Of a DNA stretch of 64,000 bases, positions 24,696-32,011 are shown one piece after another. The stretch is taken from NCBI RefSeq assembly GCF_014648675.1, contig NZ_BMRO01000004.1, forward strand, positions 432,860 through 496,859, given 5' to 3'. The DNA comes from Actinomadura livida. Its GTDB lineage: Bacteria; Actinomycetota; Actinomycetes; Streptosporangiales; Streptosporangiaceae. Under the pieces are notes generated by a model that was given only the letters and a program-made list of their open reading frames with translations, did not search any database and was not told the origin of the DNA. The position numbers and the translations under genes are program-made. How positions within the stretch are numbered: the first letter of the stretch is position 1; each line of letters opens with the position of its first letter.

Positions 24696-24726
24696 CGCCG
24701 GCCCGTCACTACCTCAAGGAGAGACC

Positions 24727-24966
24727 ATGACGTCCCGACCCTTGCCCCAGACCTTGACCTACCTCGGCGAGCGGTACCGGCTCGTTGACGGACGCATCGT
24801 GCTCAACTGGCGCGACCGCCCCGTCTCGACTCGCCCCCGCCCGTGCCACTACTGCCACAACCCGGCGCACTTCACCGACGACGCCGGCCGCCCCGTCCAC
24901 AAGACGTGCCACGAGGTCGCCATCACGGCTGACCGCCTCGTCACCGGTGGGGACGTGGCCGCATGA
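24727..24966 (+). CDS. Small Cys/His protein
   Basis: 79 residues with 'CHYCHNPAHFTDD' and a later 'HKTCHEVA', together a likely zinc-binding site (C-x2-C ... H-x2-C-H). AAGGAGAG lies just upstream of ATG 24727. The stop overlaps the next gene (ATGA 24963-24966). Function unknown. First gene of the block that leads into the replication genes. Confidence 0.7.
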   Translation: MTSRPLPQTLTYLGERYRLVDGRIVLNWRDRPVSTRPRPCHYCHNPAHFTDDAGRPVHKTCHEVAITADRLVTGGDVAA

Positions 24967-25361
24967 GCGCCGTCATGCGCGCCGACGCGTTCATGGACCC
25001 GACCGGCGAGCGGCACGGCATTCCCACCTGGCCGTGGCGCATGGCGCCCCCGCACCTCGCGACCCGCCGGCAGTTGACCGCCATGGGCTTGCGCCCCGGT
25101 GGACAGTCCGTCCAGGGGCAGGTGATGTGGCGCTCCCGCCGCTACAGCGCTCCCGGTGGCGTCCGCGTCGCCTACCTCTACGACACGCGCCTTGCCCTGC
25201 CGAAGCGCACCCCAACTCCCGGCCAGGTGGCCGCGCTCAGCAAGGCCATGGCCGCACGCCGAACCTGCCCACGCTGCCAGACGGACGCCGGTTACGTCCT
25301 GCCTCGCCGCCACGGCGCATGCCTGGACTGCCTCACAGACTGGGAGGCGTCCGCCGCATGA
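24963..25361 (+). CDS. RRQRL-motif zinc-binding protein
   Basis: 132 residues. The N-terminal half has 'GIPTWPWRMAPPHLATRRQL', matching the actinobacterial family named for its RRQRL motif. The C-terminal half has 'CPRCQTD' and 'CLDCLTDW', a zinc ribbon. These proteins are frequent in AICEs near replication genes, with no established function that I know of. Overlaps both neighbours by ATGA, so the whole block is translationally coupled. Confidence 0.8.
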   Translation: MSAVMRADAFMDPTGERHGIPTWPWRMAPPHLATRRQLTAMGLRPGGQSVQGQVMWRSRRYSAPGGVRVAYLYDTRLALPKRTPTPGQVAALSKAMAARRTCPRCQTDAGYVLPRRHGACLDCLTDWEASAA

Positions 25362-26161
25362 CCGCGCCGCTGTTCTACCTCGGAGCGCATCAACCACACT
25401 GGCTGTGGAATGCCGAGTTCCCGCTGTTCGTCTCGCATCGCCAGCTCACGCGCAAGGCACGATTGCGGCCGGCCACGTGCCGGTGGGCTCTCGACTCTGG
25501 CGGATTCACAGAACTCTCGCTAAACGGCCGATGGCTTACGAGCCCCGGCCAGTACGCCAGAGCGGCGACCCGCTACGCCGAGCACCTCGGCGCGCCGGAC
25601 TTCATGTCTCAACAGGACTGGATGTGTGAGCCGTTCATGATCGAGCGGACCGGCCTGAGCGTCCGCGAACATCAAGAACGCACGGTCGTCAACTACCTGG
25701 AACTGCGCACGCTCGCGCCGGCGCTCCCGTGGTTGCCGGTCCTGCAGGGCTGGACCCTGTCCGACTACCTACGGTGCATAGACCTCTACGCGTCCGCTGG
25801 TGTCGATCTGGCTGCGTTGCCGCGAGTGGGTCTCGGCTCGGTTTGCCGGCGACAGTCAACCGGGGAGATCGGGCACATTGTCGCCACGCTCGCCGGACGT
25901 GGCTTGCGGTTGCATGGATTCGGGGTCAAGACCGGCGGATTGCAGCGCTACGGCCACCAGCTCGCGTCCGCTGACTCCATGGCATGGAGCTACAACGCGC
26001 GCCACCTGCCGCCCCTGCCGGACTGTGCCGGACACAAGAACTGTGTGAACTGTCTGCCGTACGCCACGAGGTGGCGCGGTCGGTTGCTCGCCGGCATGGC
26101 TGCCCGCGGTCATCAAACTGACCTGCTCGCCCTGCAGGCACACGAGGGGAGCGCACCATGA
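25358..26161 (+). CDS. DpdA/tRNA-guanine transglycosylase-like protein
   Basis: 267 residues. TGT-fold landmarks in order are: 'WALDSGGFTEL' (44-54; DSGGF holds the substrate-binding Asp of TGT), 'PVLQGWT' (127-133), 'VGLGSV' (157-162), 'HGFGVK' (186-191), 'ADSMAWSYNAR' (205-215; candidate nucleophile Asp206) and a Cys cluster C223-x5-C229-x2-C232. The DpdA branch of this superfamily exchanges guanine in DNA for 7-deazaguanines. No preQ0 synthesis gene is nearby, so host preQ0, a different base, or loss of activity are all possible. Coupled by ATGA to the RRQRL and prim-pol genes. Confidence 0.7.
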   Translation: MTAPLFYLGAHQPHWLWNAEFPLFVSHRQLTRKARLRPATCRWALDSGGFTELSLNGRWLTSPGQYARAATRYAEHLGAPDFMSQQDWMCEPFMIERTGLSVREHQERTVVNYLELRTLAPALPWLPVLQGWTLSDYLRCIDLYASAGVDLAALPRVGLGSVCRRQSTGEIGHIVATLAGRGLRLHGFGVKTGGLQRYGHQLASADSMAWSYNARHLPPLPDCAGHKNCVNCLPYATRWRGRLLAGMAARGHQTDLLALQAHEGSAP

Positions 26162-27102
26162 CCGCTCTCGACACACATCCCGGCTGGTTCGCGCTCGCGT
26201 GCGCGGCGCGCGGATGGCACGTGTTCCCGCTCACGCCGGGGGACAAGCCGCCGCTGGCTGGGTTCACTGACTGGGAGGCCAACGCCACCACCGACCCGGC
26301 GCGTATCCGCGAGTGCTGGTCACGTGCCCGGTACAACGTCGGGATTGCGTGTGGCCCGTCCGGTCTCGTGGTGATCGACCTCGACATGCCCAAGCCCGGT
26401 GAGCGCCCGCCGGCCGAGTGGGATGCGCCCGGCGTCAACGAGGGAGCGGACGCGTTCGCCCTGCTGTGCGAGCGGCACGGCCAACCGTTCCCGTTCGAGA
26501 CGTTCACCGTCCGGACTCGGCGGGGTGGGTGGCATCTGTACTTCGAAGCGCCGTCCGATGTTCGCCTGACCAACACGGCGAGCAAATCGCCGCGCGCTCT
26601 GGGATGGAAGATCGATACCCGCGCGCACGGCGGATTCGTCGTCGGCCCCGGTAGCTACGTCGATCTCTCGGACGGTGCCGGATCGTACGAGGTCGTTAAC
26701 AGCGTCGCCCCGATGCCGCTACCCGAGTGGCTCACCGGACTACTCAAGCCCGCTCCCGCCCCCACTCCCGCCTTGAGTGCCTACCGCGACTCCGCAGGAG
26801 TCGGTGACCTTGACGCCTACGCACAAGCGGCACTCAAGGCGGAAGCGGATCGGGTGGCGAGTGCCGAGCACGGTGGACGTAATCGGGCGTTGAACAAAGC
26901 CGCGTACAACCTCGGCCGGATCATCGCCGCCGGCGTCCTGCCGGAAGACATCGCGACAGGCGTTCTGTACGACGCTGCGAGCGTCCACTTCGGCCCGTCT
27001 CGTGAGGACGTCCGTCCCAATGAAGCGCGCGCCACGATTCGGTGCGCAATCGAAGCGGGCAAGCGAAACCCGCGCGACATCACCAGGAGGGGCGCAGCAT
27101 GA
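26158..27102 (+). CDS. Bifunctional DNA primase/polymerase (prim-pol)
   Basis: 314 residues. The N-terminal prim-pol (AEP) domain covers about 1-200: 'ARGWHVFPLTPGDKPP', catalytic 'LVVIDLDMP' (DxD), 'RRGGWHLYFEAP', and 'IDTRAHGGFVVGPGS' with the conserved His. The C-terminal helical part contains 'GRNRALNKAAYNLGRI', typical of the rep proteins of AICEs. It is expected to start or prime element replication. Coupled to DUF3631 by ATGA. Confidence 0.92.
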   Translation: MTALDTHPGWFALACAARGWHVFPLTPGDKPPLAGFTDWEANATTDPARIRECWSRARYNVGIACGPSGLVVIDLDMPKPGERPPAEWDAPGVNEGADAFALLCERHGQPFPFETFTVRTRRGGWHLYFEAPSDVRLTNTASKSPRALGWKIDTRAHGGFVVGPGSYVDLSDGAGSYEVVNSVAPMPLPEWLTGLLKPAPAPTPALSAYRDSAGVGDLDAYAQAALKAEADRVASAEHGGRNRALNKAAYNLGRIIAAGVLPEDIATGVLYDAASVHFGPSREDVRPNEARATIRCAIEAGKRNPRDITRRGAA

Positions 27103-28349
27103 CGGACGCGACCCACAGCGACCGCGGCGAGCGCCAGGCGGCCGGCGGGGAAGGCGTGGCCGCGCTGAATGCGGCTCGCGATTTCATCACCCGGTTCTGC
27201 GTGCTGCCCAGCCAAGCGGCATACGACGCTATGGCGCTGTGGGCCGCGCACGCCCACGTGATCGACGCATTCGACTCCACGCCACGCATGGCGTTCCTGT
27301 CACCCGAACCCGGATCGGGCAAGACGCGAGCGCTCGAAATCCTTACCCTGCTGGTTCCGTTCCCGATGCACGCGGTGAACGCGAGCGCCCCGGCGCTCTA
27401 CCGGTCGGTGGGTAACCGCGAGCGCCGGCCTACGGTTCTCTTTGACGAAATCGACACCGTGTTCGGCCCCAAGGCCAAGGACAACGAGGATCTACGGGGA
27501 TTGCTGAACGCGGGCCACCGACGCGCCGGCGTCGCCTATCGCTGCGTGGGAGAGGGCACCAACCAAGGCGTTCAGGAATTTCCCGCGTACGCAGCCGTCG
27601 CGCTCGCCGGACTGGGCAACCTGCCGGACACGATCCTTACCCGGTCCGTCATCGTTCGCATGCGTCGCCGCGCCCCTCACGAACGAATAGAGCCGTACCG
27701 CGCTCGCATCCACGAACCGGAGGGCTGGAAAGTCCGCGCCATGCTCGCCGATTGGGTCACGACTCAGGCCGAGCGACTCGGCGACGCTTGGCCCGAGATG
27801 CCGCCCGGAATCACCGACCGTCCGGCGGACGTCTGGGAACCTCTCCTGGCCATTGCCGACGCTGCCGGGGGAGAGTGGCCCGACCGCGCGCGCGATGCAT
27901 GCGTCTATCTCGTCAAGCAGGGTGCCGAGCGCGGTGTAAGTCTCGGGATTCGCCTCCTGATGGACCTTCATCGGATATTCGACGGCGCCCGCGCTCTGTT
28001 CACCGAAACCATCCTTGACCGGCTCCACGGCATCGAAGATGCCCCATGGGCTGAACTTAAAGGCGTCCCACTCGACAGCCGCGGACTTTCCCGGTTGCTC
28101 TCGCAATACGACGTGGCGCCGGTGAAAGTGAAAATCGAAGGTAGGTCCCTCATGGGGTACCGCGCCGATCACCTCGCAGACGCATGGGCGCGCTACCTCC
28201 CAGCCACCTCGGCTGAGGGACCGGAACCTACGGAACCTCCGGAACCCACCCAGCTCACGACCCTCGATCCCGGTTCTGGCGAGCGGAGCGGTTCCGGAAC
28301 CTCCGGAACCGAGCGCCCGCCGCCGGTTCCGAAGGTTCCGGAACCCTGA
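27099..28349 (+). CDS. DUF3631 P-loop replication protein
   Basis: 416 residues. Walker A 'SPEPGSGKTRALEIL' is at residues 68-82 and Walker B 'TVLFDEIDTVF' near 110. The C-terminal DUF3631 domain covers about 175-375. DUF3631 proteins accompany prim-pol in AICEs and are probably the replicative helicase/ATPase. The C-terminal tail (about 380-416) is Pro/Glu/Thr-rich because this DNA carries part of the GGAACC repeat cluster. AGGAGG at 27084-27089 and ATGA overlap mark the start at 27099. Confidence 0.85.
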   Translation: MTDATHSDRGERQAAGGEGVAALNAARDFITRFCVLPSQAAYDAMALWAAHAHVIDAFDSTPRMAFLSPEPGSGKTRALEILTLLVPFPMHAVNASAPALYRSVGNRERRPTVLFDEIDTVFGPKAKDNEDLRGLLNAGHRRAGVAYRCVGEGTNQGVQEFPAYAAVALAGLGNLPDTILTRSVIVRMRRRAPHERIEPYRARIHEPEGWKVRAMLADWVTTQAERLGDAWPEMPPGITDRPADVWEPLLAIADAAGGEWPDRARDACVYLVKQGAERGVSLGIRLLMDLHRIFDGARALFTETILDRLHGIEDAPWAELKGVPLDSRGLSRLLSQYDVAPVKVKIEGRSLMGYRADHLADAWARYLPATSAEGPEPTEPPEPTQLTTLDPGSGERSGSGTSGTERPPPVPKVPEP

Positions 28350-28413
28350 CCCTCACCCGGAACCCGATATACCCGCCTTGACCTGCGAAGGTTCCGCAGG
28401 TTCCGGAGGTTCC
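28223..28413. repeat. Iteron-like GGAACC/GGTTCC cluster, candidate origin
   Basis: Thirteen copies of GGAACC or GGTTCC lie in 191 bp. One block runs at a 9-bp period on one strand (28223, 28232, 28241), another at 9 bp on the other strand (28390, 28399, 28408), and mixed pairs lie between (28290, 28296, 28305, 28325, 28334, 28340, 28359). It spans the 3' end of the DUF3631 gene and the following spacer, next to the prim-pol gene. Repeated motifs near rep are typical of AICE origins; the origin role is inference. Confidence 0.65.
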
Positions 28414-28459
28414 GCACTTCTAGCCGAAGGGAGGACGACCACCTACAGCGCTCTGTCTG

Positions 28460-28493
28460 GCCCGGTGCACAGCCGCCAAGCAATCCATCGGGC
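28460..28493 (+). ncRNA. Conserved-loop hairpin, copy C
   Basis: GCCCGGTG (28460-28467) pairs with CATCGGGC (28486-28493) with one G-U wobble. The 18-nt loop CACAGCCGCCAAGCAATC is identical to copy A. It ends 14 bases before AAGGAGGAG and 32 before the xis start. Wobble pairing rather than mismatch suggests the structure acts as RNA. Confidence 0.6.
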
Positions 28494-28525
28494 TTGGAAA
28501 CTCACTCAAGGAGGAGTAGTCAACC

Positions 28526-28714
28526 GTGGCACGCAAAGACGAATTGCTCACGATCTCCGAGGTGATTGCCGAACTCGGCGTCCCGCGCGCGACGTTCTAC
28601 CGCTGGCGCCAGCTCGGCAAGGCGCCCCGCAGTATCAAATACCCGAACGGGGACGTTCGGATACGCCGGTCCGTCCTTGAGCGTTGGCTCTCTGCGCTTG
28701 AGGAGGCTGCGTGA
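28526..28714 (+). CDS. xis: Excisionase (Xis), MerR/AlpA-like HTH
   Basis: 62 residues. 'LLTISEVIAELGVPRATFYR' with 'YPNGDVRIRRSVLERWL' is the winged-helix DNA-binding fold of AICE and phage excisionases, which bend DNA at attR/attL and direct the integrase to excision. GTG start at 28526 with AAGGAGGAG (28508-28516) upstream. The stop overlaps the integrase start (GTGA 28711-28714). Confidence 0.9.
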   Translation: MARKDELLTISEVIAELGVPRATFYRWRQLGKAPRSIKYPNGDVRIRRSVLERWLSALEEAA

Positions 28715-30144
28715 GCAAGGACGAGGAACCGCGTCCTGGACGACGCAGAATTCCGGGAAGCAAGGGACGCACGCGCGACGTACGGCGACCGTGGAAAATC
28801 GGCAAGGCCAAGAGCAAGACGCGCCCTCACATGGTTCGGTGGGTCGTCGCCGGCGACGTATGCACCGTCACGTTTGCCACGTTCGCACTCGCCGACGGGT
28901 TCCGTTCCGACCTCATCCAGGCCATGACGAGGGGCGAGGAATTCGACGTCGCAACCGGCCTGCCGATGTCCATGCTCAAGGTCGCGACGGCGCGCACGTG
29001 GTTCGAGTTCTGCAAGGCGTACGTCGGTGTCCGGTGGGACGGCGCCGCGGCCAAGACGCGCGACTCCATCACCGACAGCCTTGCAACGGCGACGCTCGCC
29101 ATGGTGGAGGACGGTAGCGACCGGCCGTCTCTACAGGAGTTGCGGAGAGCATTCCTCTGGGCCGTTACGCCCGCCAACGAGGGCACCGACGCGCCGGACG
29201 AATTCGCCGCGGGCTTGCGGTGGCTGCAAGAGCGTTCCCTGCTACTCAAGGCGCTCGCAGAGCCTCAAGTGATCCGGCGCGTAGAGAAGCGGCTCACGGT
29301 CACGCTCACGGGCAAGCGCGTTGCGACGGACACCTACAGCCGCCGCCGGCGCGGGCTCAATACCGCCGTGGTCTACGCCATGGAGCTAGGGGAACTCTCG
29401 GACAACCCGCTCAAGGCCGTGGGACGGACGCATGAGGCACGCCAGGGCGAGGTAGACCCTCGTGTCGTCATCACGCATGCTCAAGCCCGAGACCTTCTCA
29501 CCGCGCTTTCCTACGTCGGTTCATGGGGACGAGGGAGAGGACGACGATTGGTCGCCTTCTTCGCGACGCTCTACTACGCCGGCCTACGACCGGCCGAGTG
29601 CATCGCGCTGAGGGCAAGCGACTGTTTCCTGCCGGACGATGGTTGGGGCCGTCTGACGCTCGTTCAGACGCTCCCCGTCACCTCGAAAAGGTGGACAGAC
29701 CACGGGGAGCGCCACGAGCGGAGAGGACTCAAGCAGCGTTCCGCCGAAGCGGCCCGCATCGTGCCGATACCGCCGTCTCTCGTGGTCATCCTCCAGGCGC
29801 ACATCAAGGAGTTCGGCACAGCTGAGGACGGGCGCCTGTTCCGCAACGAGCGTGGTGGCATTCTGGGTGCCTCTACCTACTCGCGAGCGTGGGAGGAAGC
29901 CCGCCAGCTCGCGTTCACGCCCGCTCAGGTCGTATCGCCGCTCGCCGGTCGCCCGTACGACTTGCGACACGCGGCCCTGAGCACGTGGCTGAACGCGGGG
30001 ATCTCGCCGGCGGACGTGGCTAAGCGCGCGGGCAACTCGGTAGAGGTGCTACTCAAGCGTTACGCCGGTTGCCTGGACGGTCAGGACGACAGCATCAACC
30101 GGCGTATCGAGAGGGCCCTAGAGGAGGACGACGAAGACGAGTGA
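28711..30144 (+). CDS. int: Tyrosine recombinase integrase
   Basis: 477 residues. The core-binding region lies in the middle ('RRRRGLNTAVVYAMELGEL'). The catalytic domain shows Arg in 'YAGLRPAECIALR' near residue 293, 'YDLRHAALSTWLNAG' near 415 (Y-x-x-R-H in place of H-x-x-R), 'RAGNSVEVLLKRY' with Asn where many have His, and the nucleophile Tyr451. These variants are usual among Streptomyces AICE integrases. Its site is the tRNA-Arg 3' half. GTG start coupled to xis. Confidence 0.94.
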   Translation: MSKDEEPRPGRRRIPGSKGRTRDVRRPWKIGKAKSKTRPHMVRWVVAGDVCTVTFATFALADGFRSDLIQAMTRGEEFDVATGLPMSMLKVATARTWFEFCKAYVGVRWDGAAAKTRDSITDSLATATLAMVEDGSDRPSLQELRRAFLWAVTPANEGTDAPDEFAAGLRWLQERSLLLKALAEPQVIRRVEKRLTVTLTGKRVATDTYSRRRRGLNTAVVYAMELGELSDNPLKAVGRTHEARQGEVDPRVVITHAQARDLLTALSYVGSWGRGRGRRLVAFFATLYYAGLRPAECIALRASDCFLPDDGWGRLTLVQTLPVTSKRWTDHGERHERRGLKQRSAEAARIVPIPPSLVVILQAHIKEFGTAEDGRLFRNERGGILGASTYSRAWEEARQLAFTPAQVVSPLAGRPYDLRHAALSTWLNAGISPADVAKRAGNSVEVLLKRYAGCLDGQDDSINRRIERALEEDDEDE

Positions 30145-30255
30145 GATCTGGCGTCAAGCCCAACATCTAGATATCTGGGGAGGTTCTCCCACAACATGTG
30201 GCGTGTTGCGGGAGAAATGTCAGTGACTCCTGTTACGGTTGCCTAGAGCTGAAAA

Positions 30256-30283
30256 ACCCCAGCCTGGGCACCAACGCTGGGGT
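30256..30283 (-). terminator. Hairpin with T-tract on the minus strand
   Basis: ACCCCAGC (30256-30263) pairs with GCTGGGGT (30276-30283). On the minus strand the stem is followed by TTTTC. It would stop minus-strand transcripts running from the tRNA-Arg into the integrase. The rest of 30145-30405 shows no gene. Confidence 0.5.
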
Positions 30284-30405
30284 CGGTACCTGACTGGGGT
30301 CTATCTCTTGGCGGAGCTCAGACTCTATATGACGAGGGACAAGCGGGTGCGCGCCCCCTCGACATTCGGTCAGGTGCCCAGCTCAGGCAGGAGGTGAGCA
30401 GGCAC

Positions 30406-30543
30406 ATGGCGAAGGGAAGTAAGCCGTCGGGCTCCGGAAAGGCTCGGAGCGCGATCACTGGTAAGTACGTGACCAAGGCGACGGCGGCCCGGCACCCCAA
30501 GACCACGGTCGTGGAGAAGCCGTCGAAGCCCAAGAAGAAGTAG
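30406..30543 (+). CDS. Small basic protein at the right end of the element
   Basis: 45 residues starting MAKGSKPSGSGKARS and ending in a Lys-rich tail (KPSKPKKK). It is strongly basic with no hydrophobic segment, so DNA or RNA binding is possible. AGGAGGTGA (30389-30397) gives an excellent ribosome-binding site 8 bases before ATG 30406. Followed at once by a 9-bp hairpin. No named family known to me. Confidence 0.65.
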   Translation: MAKGSKPSGSGKARSAITGKYVTKATAARHPKTTVVEKPSKPKKK

Positions 30544-30551
30544 CTAGCGAG

Positions 30552-30582
30552 CCGAGAGCCTGGCGTACCCCCGGGCTCTCGG
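30552..30582 (+). terminator. Hairpin after the small basic protein gene
   Basis: CCGAGAGCC (30552-30560) and GGCTCTCGG (30574-30582) pair perfectly, 9 bases after the stop codon. No long T-tract follows, as is common in actinomycetes. The stretch 30583-30734 up to attR contains no gene. Confidence 0.55.
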
Positions 30583-30734
30583 TTGCAGCTCTGTGTGGCC
30601 GGCGAGAGGGTCTCTCGTGGGTCTCTCGTGAGTGGTGCTAGACAGTGGGATCGGGTGGGACTCAGTTGGACTGTGGTCCGTCCGGTTCTTTGGTGTCTGT
30701 GCTGGTCAGCGGCTTGATTGCGCTGGTCCGTGGA

Positions 30735-30783
30735 AGGTGCCCCCTGCAGGATTCGAACCTGCGCACACGGCTCCGGAGGCCGT
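30735..30783. repeat. attR: 49-bp direct repeat within tRNA-Arg
   Basis: Identical to 14571-14619. It restores the 3' 46 bases of the tRNA-Arg gene so that the tRNA remains whole after integration. It marks the right boundary of the element. Confidence 0.92.
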
Positions 30784-30809
30784 TGCTCTATCCCCTGAGC
30801 TAAGGGGGC
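30738..30809 (-). tRNA. tRNA-Arg (anticodon CCG)
   Basis: Minus strand, 72 bases. The acceptor stem GCCCCCT/AGGGGGC, D-arm GCTC...GAGC, anticodon stem ACGGC/GCCGT around loop CTCCGGA (anticodon CCG), T-arm GCAGG-TTCGAAT-CCTGC and discriminator A all fold. CCA is not encoded. The 3' part coincides with attR, so the gene is the integration target and remains intact. Confidence 0.95.
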
Positions 30810-30916
30810 CCTGCGCCCCTTGGGCGGCGCGGTAGAAGGTTACCAGGGTTGGCGGGGTGACGCGCGCGTGGGCGTTCGTCGTGCGTTCGTCGTGCGTGTG
30901 GGCTAACTTCGAGGCC

Positions 30917-31300
30917 GTGACCGAGCCACTGGGACGCGTTCTGGTCGTTGACGACGACGAGGTGATCCGCCAGCTCATCGCCGTGAACCTGCAGTTGGAG
31001 GGGTTCGAGGTGGCGACCGCGGTGGACGGCCAGGACTGCCTGGAGAAGGTGGCGGAGGTCCGGCCGGACGTGATCACGCTGGACGTGATGATGCCGCGGC
31101 TGGACGGGTGGGTCACCGCCATCAGGCTGCGGGAGGAGCCCGGGACGGCGCACATCCGGGTCGTGATGATCACGGCTCGGGCGCAGGAGCATGATGTGCG
31201 GCGGGGGAACGAGATCGGGGTGGACGCCTACGTGACCAAGCCGTTCGACCCGAATCAGCTGATCCAGACGGTGCGGAAACTCGCGGCGGTGTCCAGATAG
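30917..31300 (+). CDS. Receiver-only response regulator
   Basis: 127 residues, a single CheY-like domain. The acidic pocket is 'VVDDDE' (11-15), the phosphoacceptor is Asp56 in 'TLDVMMP', with Thr in 'MITARA' and Lys108 in 'VTKPFD'. No output domain, so it acts through partner proteins. GTG 30917 is chosen because TAACTT (30904-30909) lies 7 bases upstream, the arrangement of leaderless actinobacterial genes. A longer frame from GTG 30857 would add an unlikely 20 residues. No kinase gene is adjacent. Confidence 0.85.
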   Translation: MTEPLGRVLVVDDDEVIRQLIAVNLQLEGFEVATAVDGQDCLEKVAEVRPDVITLDVMMPRLDGWVTAIRLREEPGTAHIRVVMITARAQEHDVRRGNEIGVDAYVTKPFDPNQLIQTVRKLAAVSR

Positions 31301-31321
31301 TGGTCAGATAGTCTCACCAGG

Positions 31322-32011
31322 GTGACTCCAGGCGACGTTGGCGGTGCCCTTGTGCGGGCCGTGTGCGACGCTGTGGCGGACGGTGAGATCGATGTTCCCG
31401 TGCCGGTGGGTGTGACTGTTTTCAGCCGGGGGCCTGGGGTTTATGAGAGTCCTGTGGCGCTGAGGCTCGGGGTGGAGCCGGGAGTCATCGCGCGGCGGGT
31501 CGGGGGTGTCGTCACCGGGAGTGGGTTCGTTCGCGTTGTGGTTCCGGTGGGACGTGTCGTCGAGGCCGTGGTGCGGGACCCCGGGGTTGTCAGCGTGCCT
31601 CCGGGTGGGTGGAGTGAGTGGCCACGGACGTTTGAGAATCCGGGGTTTTCTGTGCGGTACGCCTATGCGCGGGCCTGCTGGGTGGGGCGCTGGGCCAGGG
31701 AGCTTGGGATCGGGGCAGGGGAGCTTCAGGACGTTGCGGCTGAGGAGCTTGCTCTCGTCGGGGCGCTGGGGGACGTGCAGGCGCGCGCGAAACAGGCGGA
31801 GCGGGAACGGGATGCTCGGCCGCTGATGTTTTGTTTGGAGAGAGTGGCCGGGGCGTACCACGACGTGCACGAGCGCTGTCCTGCGGTTCCCAAGGGTGAT
31901 GAGGAGCCTGGGACGGTGCATGCCGGGCGGGTGGGTTTGGCGGAGGCCGTGCAGGTCGTCCTCGGCAACGGGCTGAACGTGATCGGTGAGACCCCTAGAG
32001 AGCGGATATGA
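31322..32011 (+). CDS. NrtL-like DALR anticodon-binding domain protein (ArgS-related)
   Basis: 229 residues. The C-terminal half is a DALR-type all-helical anticodon-binding domain as in arginyl-tRNA synthetase ('[19 protein letters not shown]', '[19 protein letters not shown]'). Catalytic synthetase motifs are absent. Related 'ArgS-related anticodon-binding protein NrtL' genes precede lysA in Streptomyces. TAGTCT (31309-31314) is 7 bases before GTG 31322, so a leaderless transcript is possible. The stop overlaps lysA (ATGA). Role unproven. Confidence 0.75.
   Translation: MTPGDVGGALVRAVCDAVADGEIDVPVPVGVTVFSRGPGVYESPVALRLGVEPGVIARRVGGVVTGSGFVRVVVPVGRVVEAVVRDPGVVSVPPGGWSEWPRTFENPGFSVRYAYARACWVGRWARELGIGAGELQDVAAEELALVGALGDVQARAKQAERERDARPLMFCLERVAGAYHDVHERCPAVPKGDEEPGTVHAGRVGLAEAVQVVLGNGLNVIGETPRERI

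Larger units (their letters stand above)
14571..30783. mobile_element. Actinomycete integrative and conjugative element (AICE) in tRNA-Arg
   Basis: Perfect 49-bp direct repeats bound 16.2 kb (16,164 bp as a circle). They contain Xis and tyrosine integrase next to the right end, FtsK/TraB-type translocase, a DUF2637/SpdB-like membrane protein, SSB, prim-pol and DUF3631 replication proteins, a NUDIX hydrolase, a WhiB-like protein and an XRE repressor. This combination is the known layout of AICEs (pSAM2, SLP1, pMEA families): conjugation of double-stranded DNA through one FtsK-like protein, plus replicative ability. Integrase near attR and an intact tRNA at the right end agree with insertion into the tRNA 3' end. 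All transfer and replication genes look intact; one regulator on the left arm is interrupted. Confidence 0.93.

Noticed and set aside
28381..28430. Terminator after the DUF3631 gene
   Set aside because: The GGTTCCG units are direct repeats here and pair poorly with each other; an iteron cluster explains them better.
30632..30835. Open frame over the tRNA-Arg gene
   Set aside because: Reads through the tRNA on the opposite strand; no ribosome site and no family.
31304..31921. 205-codon minus-strand frame
   Set aside because: Antisense to the NrtL-like gene; Pro/His/Arg-rich shadow without a ribosome site.
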